Assembly: GCA_020543525.1 (NCBI GenBank)
Contig: JAHYIO010000001.1
Location: 1,860,001-1,924,000 of the forward strand
Reading direction: 5' to 3'
Origin: Coriolopsis trogii
Taxonomy: Eukaryota > Basidiomycota > Agaricomycetes > Polyporales > Polyporaceae
Length of the DNA stretch: 64,000 nt
Position numbers and translations under genes: made by a program. The notes beneath the pieces are model-generated. The model was given only the letters and a program-made list of their open reading frames with translations. It was not told the origin of the DNA and made no database searches. Below are positions 47,755 through 60,632 of this stretch, in pieces (positions within the stretch are counted from its first letter, which is position 1; each line of letters starts with the position of its first letter).

Positions 47755-49483
47755 ATGTCTTTAACTCCAACCGCGGGACCGTCTTCACAGCCTGCGCGGT
47801 CCCTCAACCGCCAGGTCGTGCTCGAAGAAGACGAGTACACTGAGGCCCTCTCGCACATCATCGCACGAGACTTCTTCCCCTCTCTAGTCCACTTGGACGC
47901 TACGAACAACTACCTGGATGCGCTACGGACGGAAGACCCACAGCTGATTCAAGCTTCCGTGCGCCGTCTGGAGGACCTGCAGACCCCCGTGTCCCGCCGA
48001 GGTCGACCATGGCAGACTCCCTCGCAGACCCCCTACGCCGCAGGCCCCTCGGACACACCACTGCGCACTCCGAGAGGCGAGGACGGCGCTGGTCCGGCTA
48101 AGCGGGTGCGCTACGACACCGAGATGAGCCTCGACGCGTTCCAGGCGCGGTACACGTCCGAGGACAACTCGAGCTTCACGCAAATCCTCGACGACGAGAA
48201 CCGGCGGCGGAAGGAGCGGTATGGGTGGGCGTGGGAGGCGCAAAGGCGGGTTGAGGAGCAGAGGGATCGGATGCTGGAGGGGAGGGAGAGGCTGCTCATC
48301 GAGGGTCCCGCCGCTGGGCCGGGGGTGAAGGAGAAGTTTCGGATTGAGGCGCCGCAGCCTGCTGGGCTCATTGAAGCTGCGCCTGCTGCTGAAGCGCAGG
48401 ATGTGGTCGTGTATGAGGATGACGAAGAGGAGGTGGAGGACTTGTTGGACGGGTCACGGCCTGCTCCGGTCGTAACGGAGAAGAACGAAGGCTCACTGGT
48501 TAGGGTGGAGAAGGGGAAGGGGAAGGAAGTGGAAGAGGTGGTGGACATCATGGCGCCGAAGAAGGATACACGAGCTGCTGGGGTGGATGGTTGGAAGTTC
48601 AAGGTACGCTCTCGTTAGAAACACTCTGGTGCGAGTGGTGCTAAACTGGTATCAGGCTCGGAACGCACTCATGTTCCCTCCGGATGCGGATGTCTCCCCT
48701 TACAACCCAGCTACTGCTCAAGCCGCAGAAGATGCGATGGGGCCGCCGAAGACTATTAAGCATGGAAACACTCGGCTGCCTGAACAAGAAGACAAAGTAG
48801 ACCATTCTGTTTCCGCCCCGCCCAGTCCCACCCGAAGCCGCATTGATGCAGCCATCGCAGGCACTCCATGTAAGACGTACCATCCATTTAATCTTGTGCG
48901 TACACCAGTTGAACTGATGTTCGCCGTCGCAGATCGACCGAGGTCACCGACAAACGACATAAACTCCCTAGTGCCTTCAATCCCATCGCCGACACCGTCG
49001 GAACTTGGTCCGGAGGCGGTCAAGCAGCTGATGACTTGGGGGACGCTGAATGCGACACCTCGAGTGCTGTCCCAGTCAGACGACCCCGCCGACATCCCAA
49101 CACCCGCTACGCCGTTCCGAATAGCTGAGCCAACGTCTCGCGAACGGCTCTCCCACAAGTTGTCCGGACAGGCTGCGAAAAGCTTGCGAGCCAAAGCTGG
49201 TCTTCTCGGTGGGGTCCCGTTGCTCTCCCGCATGTCCGCGAGTAGCAATGGTAGGAGAACTTCAATGCCACCGCCGTCGTGGACGCCACGTAAAGCAGAC
49301 GCTCCAGGGTCACTGACTCCTGCTGCCAAGAGACTTCTGGATAGGACGACGATGGGAACAGCCGCATCGAGACGTGCAGATGCTATGGGTCGACTAGCTG
49401 GTTGGGAAAGCGACAGGAAGGAGAAGGATCTACAGAAGGTGAGGTGGACACCGACACCGAGCCCGGTCACACGAAGGGGTTGA
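47755..49483 (+). CDS. ESS2: nuclear protein ESS2 (DGCR14/Bis1 family), splicing-associated
   Basis: ESS2 proteins associate with the catalytic spliceosome (C complex) in the nucleus. Three exons (47755-48603, 48656-48869, 48933-49483) give 537 residues. The conserved start is RQVVLEEDEYTEALSHIIAR followed by DFFPSLVHLDATNNYLDAL. The middle signature is MSLDAFQARYTSEDNSSFTQ, then ILDDENRRRKERYGWAWEAQ. An acidic linker follows (VVYEDDEEEVEDLL). GWKFKARNALMFPPDADVSP and the NTRL motif are typical of the second half. The C terminus has TPATPFRIAEPTSRERLSHK, a basic stretch and the end RWTPTPSPVTRRG. Both introns keep the frame. Confidence 0.92.
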
Positions 49484-49638
49484 ATTACTGGTGTTTTCTG
49501 CGTGTATCATGGAGCTAATGTTGTAGACGCACTACTACTGTAAGATGATGGTACCACAATCGACAGTTGGTTATGGTGATGATACATAACCTCAGGGACA
49601 ACATGGACGAGGACGGGCATAGCTGACAAGCACGGCGG

Positions 49639-50612
49639 TCATGTTGCTGACACCTTGCGCCGCTTTGTTTCGCGCTCTTCTCCCTCATTCTTACGGTCCG
49701 TACTTTCGTCGGCCTGTACTCTGCCATGTTTGGGTGCGGAATCCTGTGCATCGGGTGTATTTGTACTCGCTTTAGGCTTCTTCTTGACCAGGACGCCCTT
49801 GAGGGACTTCTTTGGATCCTTCTTGGCCGGCGCAGCGATAGATTTTGCCTTCGACGGTGCGCTGCTCGTCGGAGCAATCGTGGCGCCAATGGGAGGTGGT
49901 TTGCTCGCACTCTCTCGCGCGGCAACAGCCCTGGTCGTAAGATGCATACCGGGGGCACGATAGGAATCAGACCACACGAGAGAAGGGGCCGGGCGCACTC
50001 ACTCGCGAAAGTGTTTGAGCTCCTCGCCCTCCATCTCTTTCCGGAGGCGCTCCTCCTCGCGCTGCTTCTCGAGGACAGAGTCTAGGAAGAGCACCTCATC
50101 CTCCTCGAGCGCACGGAACTGGTTCCCTGTTGCGCAGTCAGCCGACACGGCGTGTGGACGATCGGAGGAGGTGCGGAGAGCCGTGGATGCGGGGACTCAC
50201 CTAGCTTATTACGTTCCTCCCATTCTTCTTGTTTGGCTGCCTAGACTGCGTAAGTCCCGTGTTGGCCCATGCATGGGCTGCTGCTTACTCTATTCGCGGC
50301 GAGTTTCTGGCGAATAGCGGGACAGTGTGAGTGCGGATGGTCCCGGACAGACGGGCTGTGTGCGCAGACACACCTCCGCGAGACTGCGGCCGTCGAACGC
50401 GTCATCCTGGGGCTGCGGAGGAGGTTCTTGGCCCAGCCTAGTGTATGGCAGATACTCAGTCGCTGTGTATGGGTGGGATGACCAGGAACGGACCTGGCGT
50501 ATGCGGCTTTCCACTGCTCGTCGCGGCGAGCTTTTGCGGCCTCGATGTCATCCTGGGAGACGAATCGGGAGCCTACGCCATCGGTGGAGATGGAGGGGAT
50601 TGCGTCGTCCAT
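49639..50612 (-). CDS. FAM192A/PIP30-type (NIP30 domain) nuclear protein
   Basis: Animal FAM192A/PIP30 binds the proteasome activator PA28-gamma; the yeast relative Fyv6 acts in splicing. About five exons give roughly 230 residues. The start MDDAIPSISTDGVGSRFVSQ is followed by DDIEAAKARRDEQWKAAYAR. Next come LGQEPPPQPQDDAFDGRSLA, KLAANR, then QEEWEERNKLGNQFRALEED and EVLFLDSVLEKQREEERLRK. This order (FVSxxDxxxAxxxR, YDxRSLxEkL, NxFRxLxEDExxFLD) matches the NIP30 domain. The last exon is Lys/Pro/Ala-rich and ends with a nuclear-localisation-like KRRKVSAT. The start is at 50612, and the gene is head-to-head with the SRF1-like gene (298 bp). Which function applies in this fungus is not decided by sequence. 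Confidence 0.8.
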
Positions 50613-50910
50613 GTGGGTTTAATTGAGGAGAAACGATGCGGGATGAGGAGGAGGAGGATGGAGTACGGGTCGATCAGCCTTGGGACGGAAGCGCCGGCGA
50701 GAGGGCCGGGTGGGGAAGTGCTGGGGAGAGTGCCGCACCGCCGGGCGTAGCTGCTCGACCGGGAGATCCTGTGACACATGCTCGTTGGTCTCTCCTGCCA
50801 CTTCGACAGCGCCGCCCTGCGCGTTCGCTAGCCTCCGCTTTCCCTCCTCCTCCTCCTCCTCCCCTCCTTTCCTTCCTCTTCGTATGCCCTGACGCCTTGC
50901 GGCGGCCCCG

Positions 50911-52435
50911 ATGAACAACGACGGCCCTCAGCAGCTCGCTTCAGCTTCGACCTCTACCTTCTCCAAGTCCCATAGCGTCCGCAGCTCCCGTGCGGCGCCT
51001 TCAGCAATAAAGACATACATCAATACCGCACCACGTTCGTACAACCCTATCATCCGAGTCTTCTTCCCCGCATTCTGTTGAGGCCATCCCGGACTTGTGG
51101 GCTGACGGTCTCCATCTCCTTCGTCTGTAGCATGGGCCAGAGATGAACCTCCCTCTCCCAACGAACACGAGCCGTCCGAAGGCGGCAGACATCTCCCCTC
51201 CCCGCACCGCCCTTCGGATGCAGCCTCCTTCCAGTCCTCCGCCCCCGAAGAGCCCGGTCCCTCGCGATGGTGGACGTTTGCACGCCATCGTCCGACCGAC
51301 TCGGGTTCCATCCCGCTTTCCCCGAGTTCGCAGCGCCATGCACGACGCCCTCGCGGCGATGGATCTCGGTCCATGACCCTCCCGTGGCTGACCGTTGGTA
51401 TGCTGCGGCGGTCCCAAGACGGAAGCGAGGGCAGCAGTCCTTCGCCTGCGCGAGAGTCGGAGCATGAGGAATCCGACCTGGGTACCCAACGGCTGAATAA
51501 CAGGAGCCGGTTGCGCATCGACATGCCACCGACGAATGCTCCATTCACGTTGGCGCAGACCCGGACGCCTGGCTGGGACACCCCTTGGACTTCGGCCCAT
51601 CCCAACAATGCGGGAAGTCGTATGGGCAGCGTCGCGGAACGTGCTTCTAACCACGACGACGATGAGAAGTTGACGCCATGGCAGAGGCGGCGGAAGCGGC
51701 TACGCGCATACATGATGTATAATATATATGTTCCATTGGTACGTCGTCACATTCCGTGTCTCCTCATCCCTCCTCAACATGGGCGCAGCTGTTCCGGCTT
51801 TGCAATATTGTCCTTACAACGGCTGCTCTTGCCATTGCAATACGAATCCGAATGATTGAAGCGGAGAATGGCGTCACAGGAGCCCTTGGATCCTCACCGT
51901 ACGTTCATTACCGCCACAGGGACTGTCCGGTACTGACTCGACCCGTATGTCCCAGAACGCTTGTCATTATATTCGCCAGTTTGACACTTGTGCACGTCAT
52001 GATCGCTATATACGTATGTTTCTCCGCACGTCTATCGAAGCATGGAACTCACGCGCATCGCAGCTCGAATATTTCGGCCGTCCGCTGGGACTCTGGCATA
52101 CGTCCTGGAAGCTCGCCTACACGCTCTTCGAGGTCGTATTCATCTGCACGTGGTCGGCCGCACTCGCACTCTCCTTTGACAATTTTTTTACCTCCCTCAT
52201 ACCCTGCACCCCGTACTCGGACATCTCCTGGTACAGCAAACTTCCACGCCCGTCACTGCCCAACGGGATCAATAGCTTCGAAGGTGGTGTCGGCGATACG
52301 CTGTGTGATGACCAAGTCGCGCTCATCTGTCTCGTGGGCGTCGGTCTGATGATGTATTGCTTCAACCTCTTCATCGCGCTCTTCCGCATCTTCGAGAAGG
52401 TCAAGTACCACCCAACCTCGCTGCTCACCGCATGA
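50911..52435 (+). CDS. SRF1: SRF1-like multi-pass membrane protein (regulator of phospholipase D)
   Basis: Yeast Srf1 regulates phospholipase D (Spo14) during sporulation. The cytosolic N-terminal half (about 270 residues) is Ser/Pro-rich. It contains YNPIIRVFFPAFSWARDEPP (across intron 1, donor after TTC T) and SRWWTFARHRPTDSGSIPLS. Then come a basic stretch (TPWQRRRKRLRAYMMYNIYV) and hydrophobic segments: PLLFRLCNIVLTTAALAIAI, TLVIIFASLTLVHVMIAIY, KLAYTLFEVVFICTWSAALA and VALICLVGVGLMMYCFNLFI. The sequence ends FRIFEKVKYHPTSLLTA. The pattern YNIYVPLLFRLxN...LEYFGRPLGLW...CDDQxALICL is that of the Srf1 family in basidiomycetes. Four introns; the donor of the first was chosen to keep the WWTF frame. 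The stop is at 52433. A link to phospholipase D in this species is inferred from the name only. Confidence 0.8.
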
Positions 52436-55400
52436 AACGGACTGCTCGTTCTACTCCCCTCCCTCCCATCGGACTCTGTACTCAGTGCTAGACCCAGTTC
52501 TAGACGCTACTCCCTCCCCTTCCCCGCCCCCCTGCGATACATCGTACTCTATCATATCCGCCCAAACATATAGCATTGCTCCTTACGATCGGCGTAGTTC
52601 CGTTTTTGCAGTTTCGTGTACAGATCAGGGAACCTGAGCTCGCTGTGCTCCGTCTTATAGCTTCTTCTGCCGGCATAGTGCTGATGCGTATAGGGCCGTG
52701 GCGAAGTTTACCGACGCCTCTTGTCGATTGTATCAGTATTGAGTAGTAACTATGATCTCCTTAACGACGTACCCCGTACACAGTCACGTCGAGATGTGTT
52801 CTAATCAAATGAAGAAGTGCAGTTATCGTGAATTGGCAGAATGTTGCGGAAACCATCTGCTGTGCCTATCCAGTCGTTATTGAGGTGGAAGTAAGCCTCA
52901 ATACCATCGAGGGTGTGTCTCGTCCTTCCTCAAACTCATTTGCACGTTTCCACTCTTCGAATGATGTCTCGGGGTCAGAGGTCTCTAGAGACCGTCAAGA
53001 GAATGCCAGGGCGAATGAAACCGGATATACAGCAGTGAAACACGGATACGTACACACAGTGACACACACCCGTGCTTTCTGGCGCTAGGCACCTGCTGCA
53101 CCCAGAGCCGCAGCAACAGACTGCGCCCGACCGGAGTCTTGACGAGAGTGCGATATTGATTATGGTCAGTGTTCGGATGTGGCCCGAGCTACAATTGTTG
53201 GGGGGGCTCGGAGCACCTACACACGAGTGCCTCACTCGGGACAGCTCCGCTGCACAGGCCTCAAGTCTGGTCGGACCTCTATGTGCAGTACGTAGGTCCG
53301 ATCTAGCGACTTGGGATGTGCTGCAGCATCACGAGCCAGCGGCGGTAGGGCGATGCCGGATACAGTACCTGCTCGGGCCCACGCCCATCCTCATCTCGAA
53401 TTTATCACAAGCCAGTGCTGGAGGCGCCGAAGGATCGCGGGTTTGGGTGGGTGGTTGGGGATGGTGTTGGGATGTGCGAGCGGATCAGGATCGGAGGGTT
53501 GGGTCCTAGGCAACATGGACATTAATGGCGACCAGAGCCGCAGCTCAGACGGTTGCGCAGATTCCATAGGGTGATGCACAACATTCTGTGATGGTTTGAT
53601 CCCTTAGACGACGGATATGGGCGCGAAGTCCAGAGCCCAAATGGCAGGAAGGTGATCTGCACGCGATGGTGGGATTTGAGGCCCCGCGATGATCGAGGAG
53701 GGCGGTGTGGCTGTGTGGTTTGATGCGCCATCAGCGCATGTTTGCTTTATGCGGCTTCGCGGCCTCGGGATCGGTCGATGCGGTGTGGCAATCTGCGAAA
53801 CATGCCATTTGGGGATACGTGTATCATAGGCTTCCGTGTGGGGCCTCCGGTGTCCAAAACACTCGAATCATCGGGCGAGTGTGGCCAGAGAGAGAGGGTC
53901 CAGTCTTCAGATAACGATCCAACGGAGCTTTCTCAAGACCCGATGCTTGCCGCCCCGGGTGTCGCCGCTCTGTCAGCTGAATTCGTGCGGGTGCGTTTGT
54001 CCCTGCCACTGCGCCGCCGCCGCCGACGCCGACACGCACACATATGTATACGTATGCGGCAGACGCCGCGCGTACCGATCAGCGTTATGGGGTTGGCCAG
54101 AAAGTCAATCGGGGGATCCGATGTATCGGGGAGAGTACTTGGCTCCGGGAGGACGGAGTGTGGACGGGATGTATAGCGATGTTGGGATGCGAGGGAGACG
54201 AGTGAATGCATGTGCTAACGGGCGGCGCCGCAGGCGTTTCATCCTGCGGAGATGAATAAAAAAGTTGCTTGCACGGAACGGACCCGCCCGTAGACAACGA
54301 AAACGGGATTCGGGGAACGACGAGTAGGGACGGAGGCCATCTGGAGAGCGCGAAGAGGACATGGTAGAGGGCGAGAGGAGCCTTGGACGGTTCGGGATCT
54401 GAGCCTGGGGCTCTTGCAGTGCGCAGATCCGAGTGGGCACTTCTCGAATTTCCGATACGAATCGGACACGACTTGGCTGACGCGCCCATGCTTCCCCGAT
54501 CCTCCTTCGACGACTGAGTTGCCTCTCGAAGCGAAGCTGGACGCGTGTGTATACGGGCACGGATCTCCACTGTCCTCTGAGCTCGACACCGCTCGTCCAA
54601 GAGCCGTCCGCAGCGGCCCAGTTACAGGATCCAATGTGAGAGATCCCGGCCGGTGGCGCCTTCCTGCTCGTAGGAAATGTACGTCCGCCGGCGTGCGTCC
54701 CATACCACGCGTCGTCCTCGAGCGCGTCGCAGCCGTGCGCTCTTGGCGTAAGAAACCAGGGCCGATGTCAGAAACGCCGGCGAGCAGGATGCATTTTCTG
54801 CGCCCTCGACGTATCGTACACGCTGCAGAGCATCAGCAGCCAGCCACTACTCCGTGCCACAGACGGAAACGACTGAAATGTGATCCGGTGGTGCTGCATG
54901 TGGGGAGGAGGCGTCGTCCTAGGTACCCATTGTGATTAGCTGTGGGATGAAACACCTGTGCTCTGCAGACGAGAAGCGTCCTGGGACCACGCGCAACGGC
55001 GGCTTCTTCTGTCGCAGCCTTCGAGGCTTCCATACTGAAGTCCGAGAAGACCGTGTCGAAGAAGTCTGCCACAGCCATGTCAGTCGCACATGCGTCATCG
55101 ACGGCGACCTGCTCCCTTGCACGGCTACCTCAGGCCTCGCACCACACGGTCTCCAAGTCGTATATCGCCAACGCGGGGATCATTCTCGTAGCAGGCAGAG
55201 ACAATGGCGGATGCACTCGGCTGAACAGCCTTGCGAGAGCGTTTACGGTCCCGGCGGATAGAATTTGGGCGTCCTGGTCGATACGTCGACCGACAGGCGC
55301 GGGCGGCATGTATCACGATACCCATCTGTCAATGAGGGCAGAAGACTGATGGGGATGGGATGTGAGAATCGGTGGGCACGTTTAGAGGCCGTGATGCATG

Positions 55401-56035
55401 GTTCTCCACACTGCTCTCGGAACGGGCGGGGAAGGGCCGAGCGGTAGCGGGAGATTAGCGCAGTGTGTTTGAGTTGGCGACGAACCAGTACGCTCCGATA
55501 TGGCCACCGCGCGCAGGACGGGAGCACAGAGACGGATGGCCCTTGGTCCGCCGAGCAAGGAGACGTGCGTAGTGGATGATCGTGCACACATATGGACGTG
55601 CACGCGGCTGGCCTGGGGAAGCACCGTTACGCGAGATTGGCATGTCTCGAGGAGTTGTGTTAGCGGATTGTGGAAGAGGACATGACACCGAAGATGAGAC
55701 ACGCTGCACGGATTGGAGGAGAGGGCTGATGGGGAGATGGCAGGGTGCGGACGTCGAGGCCACATCGGAGAGGAGGATAAGCAGGGCCTCTCTGCGGACA
55801 TTCCCGTAGGCGCTCGACGGTCGATGATCGCTTCGCCTGGCGCTTGCGAAGGCTTCCGTGATCCCGGAGGAGTCGCCAGAGATGGCTCACCCCGACCACC
55901 TCGGTGGCTCCTATCCTGCCACCAACATAAAGAGTCCCTCCTCCCATCCGTTCTTCGCCAACACCCTCCAGCCCTCAATCGCATTCCCACTGCTCTCCTC
56001 GCCTTGGCTTTTCGATTCGACACCACGGATCCACC
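52436..56035. other. 3.6-kb gene-poor stretch
   Basis: I find no gene with recognisable domains or convincing exon structure. The region is GC-rich, so long overlapping ORFs appear on both strands (for example minus 56071-55382, 229 codons; plus 54414-54935, 173 codons; minus 54600-54085, 171 codons), all of low-complexity Arg/Pro/Ser type. The most protein-like piece is minus 55078 downward (MAVADFFDTVFSDFSMEASK, then AATEEAAVARGPRTLLV), too short to name. The proximal part holds the 3' UTR of the SRF1-like gene. Confidence 0.5.
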
Positions 56036-57499
56036 ATGTCCTCCACCACGACTACCATCCCGTCCTGGCACTCTCTCCCAGTCGAGATGAAGCTCGCCAT
56101 CGTGGACAATCTCGACCTAGATGATGCCAGGGCCTTTGCAAAAGTAAACCAGGAGTCCTACATGCTCTCAATCCCCGCTCTCTTCCGCGTACGTCTTCTC
56201 GCGTTCCCCACCGTCTTCTCCTGCTCACGTCTTGCAGTCCGTGAACATTGCCAGTGCTGAAGCGCTCCATGCATTCGCTCTCCACGTCCCCAAAATTTAC
56301 AACCGTCATATTCGACAACTCACCATCTGCACAAAGCGTGCAGCAAAGACGACAGGCGGTTCACAGCCTCTCCGCGTCTCAGACGCCCTTTTGGATATCC
56401 TTCCCCACTGCTCGCAAGTGGAGCAGCTGACGCTCAGTCTGGCCGCCTCCCCGTCCAAGGCGGTGATTCCGTGCTTCAGAGAGCTGCGCGCCCTGACGTC
56501 CTTGTGCATCGATCACTGCGGCGACGAGGCCCGCTCGCCTCTGTACGTCTTCCATGTCACCCTTCTGCTTGACGCCATCCATTGACCACCCATCTCACGC
56601 ACAGGAGTGAGCGCCTCGTCGTGTCCATTGCTGCCTCCGTCCCCAACCTCCGCCACCTCTCGCTCGACCGCATCACCCGCTCGGCCATCCATGCTCCCGA
56701 CCTTGTCGGTGCACGGCCATTCGTCCCGGTCGTGAAAGGAGACGATGACATCCCCGACCACCCCGTGCTTGGTCACGAACTCCGCCTCCCTGCCCTCCTC
56801 CGTCTCCCCACCCTCAAGAAGCTCCGCATCCGCGACACCCACCTCGGTGACCCCCAATGGGAGCTCATGCCTGTCCACTGTTCGCTCGAGGTCCTCGACC
56901 TCGGCAGCTGCTACCACGAGTCCAACGACTACAACCGCGTCTGCACGGAGCGCATCATGGGCAACATCGCCCACACCGTCGACGAGTGCGCGCTCAACAC
57001 CGCGCTCACATCCCAGACGTTCACACACGCGAAACACCCCGAGAAGCCGCTGAAGAAGCTCCGGAAGGTGCACCTCACGCCGCTCTTCCCGGTCGAGAAC
57101 GTCGTCGACACGCTCACGACGCTCTCCGACTCGCCCGTCGAGAGCCTGTCGGTGCAGTGCCACGAGGACGACGTGGTGGACATGTGCTCCGCGCTCGAGG
57201 ACTTTCTCAACATCCGCGCCGAGCGCGGCGAGAAGGGCTTCTACCAGCACCTGAACGAGATCACCGTCACGACCGTGAGCGACCTCGCCGACGCGCTCGA
57301 CATTGGCGTCGGGGCTCCGAAACGCGCTCCGACCGTGCTCTCGGGCGAGAGCGCGGACGCCGTGCGGCGGCTCCAGGAGTACTGCCGGGACCTCCGCCTT
57401 GGCGGGTCGACGAAGCCGACGGAGGAGGCGCCCCTCAAGGCGGCCCCTACCACGACGCGCGTCAGGAGCGGGAGCGCCCCTGCAGCGCTCCGGTCGTAG
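56036..57499 (+). CDS. F-box-like/LRR protein
   Basis: Three exons (56036-56188, 56238-56542, 56605-57499) give 450 residues. The N terminus carries a short F-box-like motif (WHSLPVEMKLAIVDNLDLDD, then ARAFAKVNQESYMLSIPALF). Leucine-rich, repeat-like segments follow: IYNRHIRQLTICTKRA, ILPHCSQVEQLTLSL, VPNLRHLSLDRITRSAIHAP, LPTLKKLRIRDTHLGD, CSLEVLDLGSCYHESNDYNR. After about residue 280 the repeats become less clear (KLRKVHLTPLFPVENVVDTL, then SPVESLSVQCHEDDVVDM), and the last 60 residues are Ala/Thr/Arg-rich and disordered. Both introns splice in phase and no stop interrupts. The protein probably serves as an SCF substrate adaptor, but the target is unknown. It stands alone between two gene-poor stretches. 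Confidence 0.8.
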
Positions 57500-60400
57500 A
57501 CAGCGAGACGACGTTGTGGCGCGCTGGTGAGGGTGAGTTGGGTGCTTGCTGCGTTCATCGGGTCTTTCGTTTTTATTGGAGCGTCGCGCCGGTGGGACAT
57601 GTTTTTATGTCCCAAGGCACTGATGTCTTGATACCCTTGGGTCTCTTCTTCTCCTTCTTCTCCTGACTTGGCTTGGTTCGAAGGCGCGGGTCCTTCGCCT
57701 CTATCATTATACGGTTCATACTTCTTTCTCATACACTGTACCTGTATGTACCATAGATTGCCGTCAGAATTCCGGACTTGGGACTATGTGAATAGAATTC
57801 CCCTGCGCACCTCTCCCTTCTCTGTCGTCCGATCTGGGTCTCTGACTTGTCTCGTGCCAGGCCCGATCATATGCAAAATCAGCGTCGCGCGTGCGATGTG
57901 CGTCGAGCGACTGGCGAAACACCTCGCCCGATGTCGCTCTTCAGACCTTACGCGTGCGAGCTCGGAGGATTGCAGCGCTGATCGTTCCCAGCACTATCGC
58001 CGGACGGGAGGGCCTTGGTGGAACAGGAACGCGACGGATGGCTGTGGGATCAGCCAGGGGTACGAGAGCTGGGGAAGGTAGGCATGAAGTCCTGAAGACG
58101 AGAAAGGAGGGGGGCCATGTTCCTATACCGTGGCGGCCGCCCCTCCCTTGACTATTAGAGACATGGATCCGCTGGGTGCGTGCTCAGGCTTCAGGCAATG
58201 CCGGAGCACCGGACGCTCCATTTTCCGACACCAGCCCGCGTAGGACCTGTCCTCGTCTGTTTCTCGTGGAAGAAATTGTGCGTGCACCAGGGGCGCTGCG
58301 GGCTGTGCGCGATGCCATTCTTGGGCCAAAGAGGGACATATGCGCTTGAACATACGGGGATGGCCACAATGTATGGCTGTGAAGCCGGAGTATGGGAAGG
58401 GGCAATCGCGCGGGACCGTTGCTGCATACGTCCGGACTCTGACTCTGAGTCGACGATGGCTCTCCCCCCCTTCCCCTCCGATGGGCTGGCGCTGGCGCGG
58501 GCGCGCGACGTCATGGGACAGTGCAGTGCCGGCGGGCGCGACGTTTATTGCGCACAGAAGGGGATTGTTAGAGGTGTGAGAGTTGATTGTCAGGGGAAGC
58601 CAAGGAGCGATATGAATGGCGAGGCGCGGACAGCTTGTGAATTTGTGAGAAGCTGGCGGAGGCCGTGGGCCCGGCACGTCAGGCCTTAGGTTGGAGCGGA
58701 GTGTAGAGCGGTGAGTGATGTACATGTTGTGATATAGTGCAGAAGAAGCAGGAGAAGCCTCGGGGATAGCGTCAAGAGGGGCTTGTGAGCAATTTGTTGA
58801 GCTGGGCTGTGAGAAGGCGAGATGGGCTGGGTCGCGGTTGGGAGGAAGTGGGTGACGGATCGACAGTTGGCTCGGACGGAACGGAGAAAGGCCATGGGGG
58901 AGACAGAGAAGCAAAGGGGGGATGGGAATTGATGTGCACGTAAATCAGGGCCTGGGACGTGTCGCGAGTGGAGCAAGAACGATGGCATCCATCTGTACGG
59001 AGTTGGGCTGAAAGACGCGGGTACAGACTGACGCCTTTGGTGCGGTAGAGTCGCTGAGACGTGTCGAGGTCGTGTCGAGTCAATGTGTGAGTGAGTGGTG
59101 GCCCGTCTGTGTGGCTGTGGGTGAGGGGTTACAAGAGAGTACTGAAGAAGGCAAGTCATCCTTTGTTTTCCTGGTGAGATGTCGCCGAGACGGGGACGAG
59201 TACTGGTACGGACGAGGAGGCAGAGATCCGGTACCCAGTATTCAATTGCGGGGGTGCATATATTGCATGCACATATGAGTTCCGCAGTGAAGAAGTTCGA
59301 AGAGAACGTACCAAGATACATGATACATGAGAGCTGCGTTACTGCATTTTGCTCGTATAGGCAGTATGTGGGTGCAAGAACACGAAGCGGCGATTTTGCC
59401 TGCGCATGCAAAGTAAACTACGCTGCAAGTTGTCAACTGTGCGTGGAGTCAAGGAGTCATCATGAATCAAAGGTGGTCCGCTGTGCGCGAGTAGCGGTCG
59501 CTCAGAACGGAATAGGCGTCCTAGGCTTACAGCAGAGATAGGTCTGCGCACACATAAGAGGCAGGCTTGAATTGCGGCCGGTCGGACATGGTGTTGTGTG
59601 GGCAGGATGGAAAGAGACTGGTGTGGTCGCGAGGCTGCGCAAGGCGGGGGGGGCAGCGTCGGGAGCGACCCGCCCGTCGGTGCGTCGTATATGGCACGAG
59701 GCGGGCGGGGGAGAGGGCCTCCGCGCAGTCGAGCATGGAAGGGGACGTGGATGGGCAATAGACCCGGCGTCCGGCGTTGAAACAGACAGGAACGGGCCAA
59801 GGAACGGAAAAACGCCTGCCCAAAAGGGGAACGAGATCTGGCCAGCGATCCGTGCCGAGCGATGGGATCTGGCTGGCGACCATCCAAGCAAGTCGTCGAC
59901 GCGCAGACACCGCTCCTCCTCTTTCGACCATGGACCACCACCGTTGTTTCTCATCCCTCCCATCCTCGAGGCGGGCGGGCCCGTCGTGACTCACCACGGT
60001 CGTGGCACTCGTAGCAGCCAGCGCAACAGCGATAGCCTCGAGCCGCAATCTGTATAGCGTGGCACGTCAATGCAAGAGTCATTACTTTCCGGCCAGTGAC
60101 TGTCAAGGGCTGTGTGTGTGTTTGTTCCCCCAAGCGCTGTCACTCCCAACTGGAAGGCACCCTGCTAGATCAGATCTCAGCACTTGTCTCTACCAGATCC
60201 TGTACCTGCTCCGGTGGCGAATCCACCTCGCTCTCCTACATCTCCTGCTCCGACCCGGAACGCTAATGTCATTCTCTCGCAGCCTCATCATCATCTTCCT
60301 CGAACACGCCCATCTATGGACATTACCTGACCCTGATCGCACGCCAGACCCCAAACTCCCCGGTCACGCCCAGAGACATGCACCGCATACACACCAACTC

Positions 60401-60632
60401 AGTCGGCCGCTGTCATCACTCTCTGAGACGTCCCTGACTGGCGTCCTGTCCAATTTACGAGCGGGACTCTCGATTTCAATCTTTGACAGAATGACTGTTT
60501 CGGCTGACAACCGCATACCGCCCCGCATAGCTCTTTCTGTGGTACACCTGCTATAAAGGTCAGTTCGCAATGACTCCTACCAGACAACACACATCCTCCT
60601 CATCTCCTCATCCATCTGACTCACCACTCACC
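57500..60632. other. 3.1-kb gene-poor stretch
   Basis: No gene recognised. ORFs such as minus 58914-58123 (263 codons) and minus 59941-59339 (200 codons) overlap opposite-strand frames, lack family character and have Arg/Pro/Ser-heavy composition. They are treated as chance frames in GC-rich DNA. The last 80 bp are the core promoter of the adenylation gene (TATA at 60552). Confidence 0.5.
60552..60557 (+). promoter_or_regulatory. TATA box of the adenylation gene
   Basis: TATAAA lies 76-81 bp upstream of the ATG at 60633 but only 13 bp upstream of another in-frame ATG at 60570. A start site about 30 bp downstream would exclude the 60570 ATG, which supports 60633 as the real start. Confidence 0.65.

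Noticed and set aside
55382..56071. 229-codon minus-strand ORF
   Set aside because: It overlaps the start of the F-box-like gene promoter, has Arg/Pro/Ser-heavy low-complexity sequence, and shows no domain or splice pattern.
58123..58914. 263-codon minus-strand ORF
   Set aside because: The opposite strand is also open, composition is atypical, and no family or introns are seen.
60002..60556. 184-codon plus-strand ORF before the adenylation gene
   Set aside because: It ends at the TATA box of the adenylation gene and has no recognisable domain; it is treated as upstream DNA.
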